NCBI GenBank assembly: GCA_965262015.1
Contig: OZ253494.1
Coordinates: forward strand, 310,001 to 374,000
Direction: 5' to 3'
From: G965262015 sp965262015
Lineage (GTDB): Bacteria > Spirochaetota > Leptospiria > Turneriellales > CBDBES01
DNA: 64,000 bases
The position numbers and the translations under genes are program-made. Numbering within the stretch: the first letter of the stretch is position 1; each line of letters starts with the position of its first letter. This document shows, in pieces, positions 56,664-64,000 of the stretch. A model generated the notes under the pieces. That model was given only the letters and a program-made list of their open reading frames with translations, was not told the origin of the DNA and made no database searches.

Positions 56664-57539
56664 ATGTTATTTTTTTTCTTATCTCGCTATAAGAATATAT
56701 TATCTATTATTTTCACAGTCACCCTATCCCTATCAAGTTTAATATGTGGCAAGAATGATCGTCAAATTAATTTTAAGAGCTTCCAAGAATTTTTAGATTT
56801 AGTAACAGTAGGTTTACATCATTTAGAAGAAGGTATAAGTGCCTTGTTTAATAGTTATGTGAATTATGAAAATGTTAAAAAAGAAAAACAAAATTTAGCA
56901 AAAAGACTAATACAATATCAAACTTCACAGCTATCCATGGAATACTTAGAAAAAGAGAATCAAAGGTTGAGAGATTTATTATTTTTAAAAAAATATCAGA
57001 AATTTAATACTATTGAAGCTACTGTTCTGAGTAAAGAGGTGGATAATTGGTTTGGAACCTTTGTTCTAGATAAAGGTTCACAAGATAGAATTGTTCTACA
57101 TATGCCTGTTGTGGCTTATACATTTAATCATGGTAGTAATTGTGCTGTAGTCGGTAAAATTATTCAAATTAATCAACATACTTCACGCTTATTATTGATT
57201 ACTAGTCGCTATTCTCAACTAGGAGTAATTCTGCAAAAAAATGGTACTTGGGCTTTAGTGAAGGGCAAGGACTTTTACCAAAAACAACTATCATTAAACT
57301 ATATGAGCATTACCGCTAATATTCAACCAGGAGATATTTTAGTTACATCAGGTAACAATGGTATTTTCCCCCGTGGTATTATAGTTGGTCGTATCAATAA
57401 CAACATTAAACAGACTCGAGGATTTTTTGATGCTACCGTACAACCATCCATAAATTTTTCTGTCCTAGAACATGTGTCTATTATTATTAAAAAACCCAAT
57501 CACATTATTCCAAAATGGAAAAAAACACAATTAAAATAG
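56664..57539 (+). CDS. mreC: Rod-shape protein MreC
   Basis: Periplasmic scaffold linking MreB to PBP2. 291 residues: N-terminal membrane segment (about 10-29), coiled coil (about 68-105, NVKKEKQNLAKRL, EYLEKENQRLRDLL), then the two-barrel MreC domain with VLSKEVDNWFGTFVLDKGSQD, SRYSQLGVIL and IQPGDILVTSGNNGIFPRGIIVG. All are typical. It lies about 105 bases after mreB and 15 before mreD. Confidence 0.95.
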   Translation: MLFFFLSRYKNILSIIFTVTLSLSSLICGKNDRQINFKSFQEFLDLVTVGLHHLEEGISALFNSYVNYENVKKEKQNLAKRLIQYQTSQLSMEYLEKENQRLRDLLFLKKYQKFNTIEATVLSKEVDNWFGTFVLDKGSQDRIVLHMPVVAYTFNHGSNCAVVGKIIQINQHTSRLLLITSRYSQLGVILQKNGTWALVKGKDFYQKQLSLNYMSITANIQPGDILVTSGNNGIFPRGIIVGRINNNIKQTRGFFDATVQPSINFSVLEHVSIIIKKPNHIIPKWKKTQLK

Positions 57540-57554
57540 GCTAATAGTGTTATT

Positions 57555-58094
57555 ATGAAACTAGAATTTTTACTACTTATACTAACTATCTTTATTTCTT
57601 ATTTTTTACAAACAAACCTTGATTTTTTAGTTTTAGGACATATTAAACCTGATTTTCTTTTTATACTGACTATATTTTTTGCTATAAAAAAAGGACCTTT
57701 CTATGGTACATGGATTGGTTTTATGGGAGGTATGCTCCAGGATATTAATTTAAGTGGTTTATTACTTTCCAGTACGATGGAGCAGAGTTTTTATATAGGG
57801 ACATACGCATTACCTAAAACTTTAATTGGTTTTATGGTAGGCTATCTTCCAAACTTAGTTACTGTGGATCATGGTTTCATGTATTTTTTTACTCTTTTTT
57901 TTACTTCATTACTAAAAGGTATTCTAGTATTTTGGTTGATTATTATTTTTTATAGCACAACAGGTGAGTCTTATGCATTTACCACTACCATATTGACAGA
58001 GTCATTGTACACAGCCTGTATTAGTCTAGTATGGTGGAGGAGCCTAGAAACTTTATTCTTTGAGAAAAATACGAAAAAAAAATTAGGTCTATAG
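57555..58094 (+). CDS. mreD: Rod-shape protein MreD
   Basis: Integral membrane partner of MreC. 179 residues with five or so hydrophobic helices. FLQTNLDFLVLGHIKPDFLFILTIFFAIKKGPFYGTWIGFMGGMLQDI contains the family's KPD and G-G-LxQD features. Sequence conservation in MreD is low, so position between mreC and mrdA is strong support. Confidence 0.9.
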   Translation: MKLEFLLLILTIFISYFLQTNLDFLVLGHIKPDFLFILTIFFAIKKGPFYGTWIGFMGGMLQDINLSGLLLSSTMEQSFYIGTYALPKTLIGFMVGYLPNLVTVDHGFMYFFTLFFTSLLKGILVFWLIIIFYSTTGESYAFTTTILTESLYTACISLVWWRSLETLFFEKNTKKKLGL

Positions 58095-58114
58095 GGAGCT
58101 ATTAATTTTTCTGT

Positions 58115-59926
58115 ATGTCGCATATACGCTTAAGTATTGTCCTAGTCTCTATAGTCCTGTTATTTTTTCTTTTTGTAGTAAGGTTAGTAGACCTTCAACT
58201 CTTGCAGGGTGAAAAATATTACCAATTGTCCCAAAGGGTGATTCGTACAATTGTTAATCTAGAGGCACCTCGGGGTGAAGTGTTTGATCGTCATTATACA
58301 ACTAGTAAATCTGAAAGCCTTTTAATCAAAAATATTATTAAATTACAACTAAGTATTATTGTTTCTCCTTCCACTTTATCTCAAATTATGGAACAAACTA
58401 GTAACTTAGAGCACCTATTAAAAAGTGAACCAGGTAGTTTACTGTCTAAAATTAAAAGAATTAAAAATCAAACTCACAAAGAGTATAAAGTCGTTTTAAT
58501 TGAAGACTTACAGCCTAAAGAGCATACTATTATAGCAGATTATTATTTAAATTTTCCTAATTTTGTGGTGGAGCATAGCATACAGCGACATTATACCTAT
58601 GGTTCTCAAGCATCTCACATAACAGGCTATATTGGTCCGCCAACAAAGTCAGATATTAAAGCAGGTCGATCCGCTAGCTACCAGAGTATTGGTAAAAGTG
58701 GTATAGAAAAATATTATGATGCACTTTTACGTGGTGAAGATGGTGAGATCATACAAATTAAAACAGCTTCAGGTAATGTTCAAGAACAACAAGTTTTTAA
58801 GGATTTTTATCCTGGTAATAATCTTGTTTTAACTATTGATGCTAAAATGCAGACAGTTGCTTCGAGAGCCATGCAAGATTATGTAGGTGCCTTAGTGGTT
58901 CTGCATGCCTCCACCGGCGAAATATTAGCTATGGTAAGTAAACCTGATTATGATCCTAATATCCTCATCTCACCAGGCAGTAAAATTAGACAACAACATC
59001 TTCACAAAATGAAATCCCAAAAATCTGAATTAAATAGAGCAATTAGCACCAAGATGCCTCCTGCATCTACATTTAAACCACTGGTTGCATTGGTTGCATT
59101 AGAAGAGAATCGCATCCAACCATCAAAAAAATATTTTTGTCCTGGAAAATTTACCTTAAAGAGTAGTTATCCAGGGCTACCAGACACTACATTTTTTTGC
59201 TGGGCTAGACATGGTTCCAATCATCTTGTATCTGCCTTAGCATATAGTTGTAATTCATACTTTTATCAGCTAGGTTATTGGTTGGGTGCAGAACCTATCA
59301 TTAAATATGCTAAGTATTTCAAATTACATGAGACACTAGGTATTGATTTACCTTATGAAATTCCAGGTTTTGTGCCTTCATCTCTTTGGAAGGAAAAACA
59401 TTTTAAGCAACGTTGGTTTGATGGGGATACTATTAATTTGAGTATTGGACAAGGTTTTATACAGACTACACTTATAGGTATGGTAAGTCTCTATGCCTCC
59501 ATCATGAATGGTGGCATCATGTATAAGCCACATTTGTTAAAAGAAGTACGCTATCCTGATCGTGACTATGTTAAAACAAGTATTAAGCCAGAGGTGATCA
59601 ATGAATTACCTCTTACTAAAGAAAGTATACAGATTATACGAGAAGGATTATCTGGTGTGGTTTCTTATGGGTCAGCAAGTAAAGTTTTTCGAAAGCAAGA
59701 TGGTACAACAATACCCATTCTAGGTAAGACAGGTACTGTACAGATACATTCCAAAAAGAGGCATGATGTCAATCAGCATGGATGGTTTATTGGCTATGGT
59801 CCCAAGGATAATATACAGAATGCTATTGTAGTGGGTGTTTTTATTGAGGCAGGAATTAGTGGTAGTTATACTGCTGCTCCAGTCAGTAGAAAAATTTTTG
59901 ATTACTGGTTTAAAAAGAAAATATGA
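58115..59926 (+). CDS. mrdA: Penicillin-binding protein 2, peptidoglycan transpeptidase
   Basis: Cross-links peptidoglycan during elongation, working with RodA. 603 residues. N-terminal membrane anchor (about 8-25), the class B pedestal domain (LEAPRGEVFDRHY, ITGYIGPP, GKSGIEKYYDALLRG), then the transpeptidase with S318-x-x-K321 (PPASTFKP), S378-x-N380 (YSCNSYF) and K538-T-G (LGKTGTVQ). All active-site residues are present. Its TGA overlaps the rodA ATG by four bases. Length is near the family norm. Confidence 0.96.
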   Translation: MSHIRLSIVLVSIVLLFFLFVVRLVDLQLLQGEKYYQLSQRVIRTIVNLEAPRGEVFDRHYTTSKSESLLIKNIIKLQLSIIVSPSTLSQIMEQTSNLEHLLKSEPGSLLSKIKRIKNQTHKEYKVVLIEDLQPKEHTIIADYYLNFPNFVVEHSIQRHYTYGSQASHITGYIGPPTKSDIKAGRSASYQSIGKSGIEKYYDALLRGEDGEIIQIKTASGNVQEQQVFKDFYPGNNLVLTIDAKMQTVASRAMQDYVGALVVLHASTGEILAMVSKPDYDPNILISPGSKIRQQHLHKMKSQKSELNRAISTKMPPASTFKPLVALVALEENRIQPSKKYFCPGKFTLKSSYPGLPDTTFFCWARHGSNHLVSALAYSCNSYFYQLGYWLGAEPIIKYAKYFKLHETLGIDLPYEIPGFVPSSLWKEKHFKQRWFDGDTINLSIGQGFIQTTLIGMVSLYASIMNGGIMYKPHLLKEVRYPDRDYVKTSIKPEVINELPLTKESIQIIREGLSGVVSYGSASKVFRKQDGTTIPILGKTGTVQIHSKKRHDVNQHGWFIGYGPKDNIQNAIVVGVFIEAGISGSYTAAPVSRKIFDYWFKKKI

Positions 59927-61437
59927 GAACCTATAAGTTAGATTGGAGCATAGTTATTGTTGTTTTATGTCTGAGCATTCTTAGTATTGTTACCTTGTTT
60001 GGAGGGGGAGGGGAAAGCTTTCTCGTTAAAAGAATTAGTATAATTTTAGTAGGATTCATACTAATGTTACTTTTACGTTTTATCAATTATCAATTCTACT
60101 ATAACTACGCTAGTATCTTTTATATATTTAGTATTATTCTCTTATTATTTACTTTATTCCCGTTTATTGGGTCAAAAATTAAAGGTGCTAGATCCTGGAT
60201 ACGATTTGGTATAATTGGTTTTCAACCAACAGAATTAGCCAAGTTATCTTTAATTTTTATGATAAGTAAATATTTGGCTTCACCTCAGGTTAAACAATTA
60301 AATACACTAAAAGATTTAAGTATTCCTTTCATTTTAACAGGTATTCCCTTAATTTTGATCGCTCTACAACCAGATCTAGGTTATGCAATACTTATGATAC
60401 CTATTGTGTTTTTTATGCTTTTTGTGGCTGGTGCCAATGTATCTCTACTACTTAGTCTATTTTTTCTGGGATTCATCATAATATTTTTACCACTGTATCT
60501 TGAATATCACCGATATATTCTGGTAGATAATATATATCATTATTTAGAGAATCATCACTTTCAGTTGGCTAATGCAGTCCGTGTTCTTAAGTTTGATATT
60601 TGGCAATATGTAGATAGGCCTGAACTTGCCAGTATCTACAAAGTACCAGAAAATATCAAATGGGCCGTTGATACTATAACAGAAAAGAATAATCTAGATA
60701 TTATAAATCAGACATTAGAGATCTTACAGAAAGAAAATCCCAATTTGCTTAGGGATTTTTTAAATAATTCTTTGTTATTTTTTATCAGTATTGTAATATT
60801 ATTTATCTGTTACTTAACACATTTACTGAGTAAACTTTTGTGGGGTATTACGTATATGGCTGGTGCTGGTAATATTTGCATGGTCTTGGCAATTTCTTTG
60901 TCTATGTCCATGTTATTCCACAAAATTACACATTTTAAATCACATCAAATTATTCGTATTGTTGCCTTTGCTAATCCTGATAAATTTCCCAAAGGAGCAG
61001 GTTACCAACTACGACATTCTTTAATTACTCTTGGTTCAGGGAAACTATTTGGAAAGGGCATAGCACAAGGTGATATGACCCGAGGAAAGGTACCTTTTTT
61101 ACCTGAATGGCATAATGATTTCATCTTTCCTGTTATTGGAGAGCAGTTTGGTTTGGTTGGAACAATATTCACTCTTTTTTTATTATTCTTATTAATTATC
61201 CGTGGTACCTTAATTGCGTCGCAGTCTAAAGATAAGTTTGGTAGCTTACTTGGTATGGGAATAACCATTATGTTTTTAACTCATTTTGGTGTGAGTATTG
61301 GAATTACATTGGGGCTGTTACCTGTAACAGGTATTCCACTCTCCTTCATTAGCACTGGGGGATCAAATACCCTAACTAGTTTTATAAGTATTGGGATTCT
61401 GCTAAATATTCACGCACGAAAGTTTATCAATACATAG
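59923..61437 (+). CDS. rodA: RodA peptidoglycan glycosyltransferase (SEDS family)
   Basis: Polymerises lipid II during elongation as partner of PBP2. 504 residues, about 130 longer than typical RodA. Conserved blocks: KGARSWIRFGIIGFQPTELAKLSLI, ALQPDLGYAILMIPI, GKGIAQGDMTRGKVPFLPEWHNDFIFPVIGEQFGLVG and the end PVTGIPLSFISTGGSN. The catalytic aspartate of the extracellular loop is expected in PEWHNDFIF. The extra length lies about residues 195-295: an amphipathic region (IWQYVDRPELASIYKVPENI) and an additional membrane stretch in the large loop. It overlaps mrdA by four bases. Confidence 0.95.
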   Translation: MRTYKLDWSIVIVVLCLSILSIVTLFGGGGESFLVKRISIILVGFILMLLLRFINYQFYYNYASIFYIFSIILLLFTLFPFIGSKIKGARSWIRFGIIGFQPTELAKLSLIFMISKYLASPQVKQLNTLKDLSIPFILTGIPLILIALQPDLGYAILMIPIVFFMLFVAGANVSLLLSLFFLGFIIIFLPLYLEYHRYILVDNIYHYLENHHFQLANAVRVLKFDIWQYVDRPELASIYKVPENIKWAVDTITEKNNLDIINQTLEILQKENPNLLRDFLNNSLLFFISIVILFICYLTHLLSKLLWGITYMAGAGNICMVLAISLSMSMLFHKITHFKSHQIIRIVAFANPDKFPKGAGYQLRHSLITLGSGKLFGKGIAQGDMTRGKVPFLPEWHNDFIFPVIGEQFGLVGTIFTLFLLFLLIIRGTLIASQSKDKFGSLLGMGITIMFLTHFGVSIGITLGLLPVTGIPLSFISTGGSNTLTSFISIGILLNIHARKFINT

Positions 61438-61444
61438 TTTCAAC

Positions 61445-61611
61445 TACAATAGGGGGAGAATAAAAAGGGCCTCTATAAATAAACCATATGGCTAACCTCG
61501 TAGAGACCCGCCTACTTTTCTTAAGGACAAATTGCAACCTTTGTCCCGAGAAGAGAAGATATCTACGTGAATTTTCGTCTTCTATATGTGGCAACTTTAA
61601 TCAAGTAATCT
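61445..61611. other. Region with several inverted repeats between convergent genes
   Basis: Between rodA (plus) and the tautomerase (minus). GGGCCTCTA (61467-61475) pairs with TAGAGACCC (61501-61509), with one mismatch; GGACAAA (61525-61531) pairs with TTTGTCC (61540-61546); AGAAGA and TCTTCT pair further on. It could be terminators for both genes or a small structured RNA. No T tract is clear, and no known RNA family was recognised. Confidence 0.4.
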
Positions 61612-61797
61612 CTATTTTTCAGATAGAAATTTGTCTCCAACGGCCCATTTATCTCGAGATATTTCATTGATAACAATATAGGTCGTCTCTGGATTTTTAC
61701 CAGCTACTTTATGCAGTAGATCCGAAATACCTTTGACAATATCTTGTTTTTGTTGTTTGCTTAGCTCACCAGCTACTTTTACTTCTACGTAAGGCAT
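61612..61797 (-). CDS. 4-oxalocrotonate tautomerase family protein
   Basis: 61 residues, the usual size for a 4-OT monomer. After Met removal the catalytic proline is Pro1 (MPYVEVKVAGELSKQQKQDI). The ISDLLHKVAGKNPETTYIVI and DKWAVGDKF blocks match the family. Substrate is not predictable; members range from aromatic degradation enzymes to housekeeping tautomerases of unknown use. It follows ctaB on the same strand after about 14 bases, so it may be co-transcribed. Confidence 0.88.
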   Translation of the reverse strand: MPYVEVKVAGELSKQQKQDIVKGISDLLHKVAGKNPETTYIVINEISRDKWAVGDKFLSEK

Positions 61798-61811
61798 ATG
61801 TAAAAAACTCC

Positions 61812-62684
61812 TTAAATTAACCTACCATCATGAATCAGTATACTATTTAATAATAGGACACCCATAGTACATAACATGCATACAATGGAAAACATAAATG
61901 CATAAGAATTATAATTTCTTTTTTGGCAAGATTGAAAAGATACATACGCATATATAATATGTACGATCATGATAAAAAGGAAACTCATCATAGACAACAT
62001 TACTGTAAAATAGAATAAAATTACTATGGGCAATAACAGCAGAATATATAAATAAATAAAATACTGTGTAATTTTCTCACCATATATATTGGGTAAAACA
62101 GGTATACTGCCTTTAGCATACTCTTCTTGAAGTTTTAAAGATAAAATCCAGAAATGAGCAGGTTGCCATAGCATCATATACAAAAATACTATGTAGCCTG
62201 GTAATCTAATTGTATCATGACTAGCTAAATAGCCTATTAAAATGGGTAATGCACCTGGTAATCCTCCTAAAATTACACCAAAAGGACTCCGTTTTTTTAA
62301 TATCAGGGTATACCATGCTACATAAGAAAAATAGGTACAAATGCTCAGAAACATAACTGAGATACTAAAAAATAAATAAGTGCAAAACAAGGCAAAGCAT
62401 AATAAACATAGTGCAAATATCCAAAGTAGAGGCTTCCCAAGAAGTTCAATGGCGTGTTGTCTATGTTGTGTACGTTCCATATGTGTATCCATTTCATAGT
62501 CTAGTATATTATTAACAATGGAGGCACTTATACCCATGAAAGTTAAAATTTGTGCAATGACTAATACATGGTATTTGTCTGTTATAAATTCAGGAGGTAA
62601 ATAGAAGCCAACAATGGATGTAAAAACAACGGACACAACAATTCTTAGCTTAGAAAGTAATATAAGAGCTTGTAATATTTGCAT
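61812..62684 (-). CDS. ctaB: Protoheme IX farnesyltransferase (haem O synthase)
   Basis: Adds the farnesyl chain to haem B, making haem O for CtaA. 290 residues, about nine helices. UbiA-family motifs: NNILDYEMDTHMERTQHR (the first aspartate-rich site and the CtaB-specific MxRTxxR) and YAKGSIPVLPNIYG in place of the second site; PFGVILGGLPGALPILIGY and WQPAHFWILSL are also family blocks. It supplies the oxidase operon (42427-46109) and ctaA (46162) but is encoded about 15 kb away. Confidence 0.93.
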   Translation of the reverse strand: MQILQALILLSKLRIVVSVVFTSIVGFYLPPEFITDKYHVLVIAQILTFMGISASIVNNILDYEMDTHMERTQHRQHAIELLGKPLLWIFALCLLCFALFCTYLFFSISVMFLSICTYFSYVAWYTLILKKRSPFGVILGGLPGALPILIGYLASHDTIRLPGYIVFLYMMLWQPAHFWILSLKLQEEYAKGSIPVLPNIYGEKITQYFIYLYILLLLPIVILFYFTVMLSMMSFLFIMIVHIIYAYVSFQSCQKRNYNSYAFMFSIVCMLCTMGVLLLNSILIHDGRLI

Positions 62685-63231
62685 ATATATTAAGTTTCAA
62701 CCTAGGTACGTATGAACTATTTATTATAAGTATCACTAAAAGAATTTTATAAAAATATTTATATATTTTCCTAACAATTAAGAAAGCTTATAGTAAGAGT
62801 TATTTTAAAGGTAACTTATCTTCTTAAGTATAGGTACCAATTTACAGTGCAAAAATGTGCCAATCCTTAGATTAACTATCTTACTCTCTTTATTCTTTCT
62901 GTATGTACTGGCTTTATTTTGTGCATTGACCACGTTCCTTGAGAGATGCTTTAATTATCTACAATGGTAGATTTATGCCTACTTGAGAATCATAGATAAC
63001 TTTTTGTTCCACCAATAATAAATAAGCTTATTTATTAAAGCTTTTATCACACTTATCGTAGAAAATACCTAATCAAGTCTATCCTGTTTAGTTCTAGGCT
63101 TGACTCTACATTCTATAAGTTATATGTAAATTTAATCGTTTCACTTTTAAGGTGTATCTTTGGATGATGGCTTCACAGGACCTTGCAGTTTTTTCTAAAA
63201 GTATGTTATAATCTGAGTATAGTATAAATAT
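62685..63231. other. Intergenic region between ctaB and cysS
   Basis: About 550 bases with a second copy of the dispersed repeat seen at 26591 (62946-62998). Around 63050-63100 there is sequence like the tails of the IS30 remnants (AAGTCTATCCTGTTTAG). No gene was recognised. The cysS promoter lies at its end. Confidence 0.45.
63183..63212 (+). promoter_or_regulatory. Likely cysS promoter
   Basis: TTGCAG (63183-63188), an 18-base spacer and a perfect TATAAT (63207-63212). Start of transcription would fall about 63219, leaving a very short leader of about 12 bases without a clear Shine-Dalgarno sequence. Confidence 0.6.
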
Positions 63232-64000
63232 ATGTCTTTAAAGAAACCTTTTCAACTGTTTAATTCATTTACTCATTCCAAAGAAGTCTTTATTCCCAGT
63301 AAAGATACAGTTAATATATATTCATGTGGTCCAACTGTTTATAATGAGCCTCATATTGGTAATATGAGGTCTTATCTCTTTGCTGATTTGCTAGTACGTT
63401 CACTTAGATTGGAAGGCTTTAAAACGCGGCATGTTGTAAATCTAACAGATATAGATGATAAAATTGTAAAAGGTCTAAAAGAGAAAAATACTGATAGTAC
63501 GGTTGATGATATTGTATTTTATACAGAACCCTTTATACAGAATTTTTTTGAGGCTATTCAAACTCTACGAATTACACCGGCGGATCATTATCCTAAAGCA
63601 ACAGAACACATGCATACTATTACTAATATGATTCATACACTTAAAGAAAAAGGTTATGCGTACGAAAAAGATCAATCTATTTATTATGCCATTAATAAAT
63701 TTAAAAACTATGGCAAACTTGCTAAAATTGATTTTGCTAATATGAAAACAGGTACCAGATATAATACTGATGAGTACCCGAAGGATGATATCCGAGACTT
63801 TGCTTTATGGAAATATAATGATGGTAATGTAGATCAAATCTACTGGGAAACAGAACATGGTCCAGGTAGACCAGGCTGGCATATAGAATGCTCTGCTATG
63901 ATACACAGCCTCTTTTCGGAACCAGTTGACATACATACAGGGGGAGTTGATCTCATGTTTCCACATCATGAAAATGAAATTGCACAAAGTGAAGCTGCCT
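63232..64000 (+). CDS. cysS: Cysteinyl-tRNA synthetase, N-terminal part (cut by window edge)
   Basis: Charges tRNA-Cys. The first 256 residues are in the window. The class I HIGH motif is HIGN (41-44) after YSCGPTVYNEP; zinc ligands C32, C220 (GWHIECSAM), H245 and E249 (PHHENE) are all present. NLTDIDDKI and DIHTGGVDLMFP are family blocks. The ATG at 63232 is the first in frame after the promoter at 63183. The KMSKS end is outside the window. Confidence 0.95.
   Translation, partial: MSLKKPFQLFNSFTHSKEVFIPSKDTVNIYSCGPTVYNEPHIGNMRSYLFADLLVRSLRLEGFKTRHVVNLTDIDDKIVKGLKEKNTDSTVDDIVFYTEPFIQNFFEAIQTLRITPADHYPKATEHMHTITNMIHTLKEKGYAYEKDQSIYYAINKFKNYGKLAKIDFANMKTGTRYNTDEYPKDDIRDFALWKYNDGNVDQIYWETEHGPGRPGWHIECSAMIHSLFSEPVDIHTGGVDLMFPHHENEIAQSEAA

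Noticed and set aside
61525..61546. tRNA or tmRNA T-arm
   Set aside because: The stem-loop has no T-loop consensus, and no acceptor stem or CCA is present.

Overview
The window is AT-rich DNA from a diderm, aerobic, rod-forming bacterium. It carries an A2-type cytochrome c oxidase operon with its own haem A pathway, a complete mreBCD-mrdA-rodA cell-shape operon, several lipoproteins, and a 2042-residue SprA/Sov-like outer-membrane protein. SprA-like proteins are best known from Bacteroidota. The MreB sequence, the DUF2225 protein beside sprA and the cytochrome c-fused CoxB look more like a Leptospira-type spirochaete to me. I lean towards Leptospirales-like, with low to moderate confidence. 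Broken IS30- and IS3-type transposase pieces and phase-variable simple repeats point to a genome shaped by decayed mobile elements.

Layout: 1-1137 holds the edge of an amidohydrolase gene and a LysM/M23-like protein. 1913-8183 is a complete type V-A CRISPR-Cas operon: an unusually long cas12a, then cas4, cas1 and cas2. 8184-24236 is one very large CRISPR region. By hand count the main array has 137 repeats and 136 spacers. It is followed by five minus-strand genes for membrane-anchored pentapeptide-repeat proteins. Each gene sits exactly between CRISPR repeats as a roughly 1.1-1.4 kb cassette, and short array pieces of 1-12 repeats separate them. The RNase P RNA gene (24298-24676) follows directly.

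25032-41076 contains an NHL-propeller lipoprotein with a heptanucleotide slippage tract (in frame), sprA with a DUF2225 gene, the run pckA-rdgB-plsC, a membrane metallophosphoesterase, and a second lipoprotein whose reading frame is switched off by a pentanucleotide tract. That second lipoprotein lies between two 140-bp direct repeats. 41470-51122 is a co-directional run: sco1-coxB-coxA-coxC-coxD-ctaA, then purH, then egtB-egtD for ergothioneine. After it come an Hpt phosphotransfer gene, an IS30 remnant, infA, and the gpsA-response regulator pair. 55541-61437 is mreB-mreC-mreD-mrdA-rodA. The end carries a tautomerase, ctaB (partner of ctaA in haem A synthesis) and the start of cysS.

The most unusual feature is the CRISPR region. 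The Cas12a array is far longer than usual for this type and contains diverging families of near-identical spacers, a duplicated spacer that reads as an intrinsic terminator, and recombined spacer blocks. The five pentapeptide-protein cassettes are embedded in it, oriented against array transcription, and share a variant (GTAGAA) bordering repeat. Whether these proteins work with CRISPR immunity or are passengers amplified by repeat recombination cannot be decided from sequence alone.
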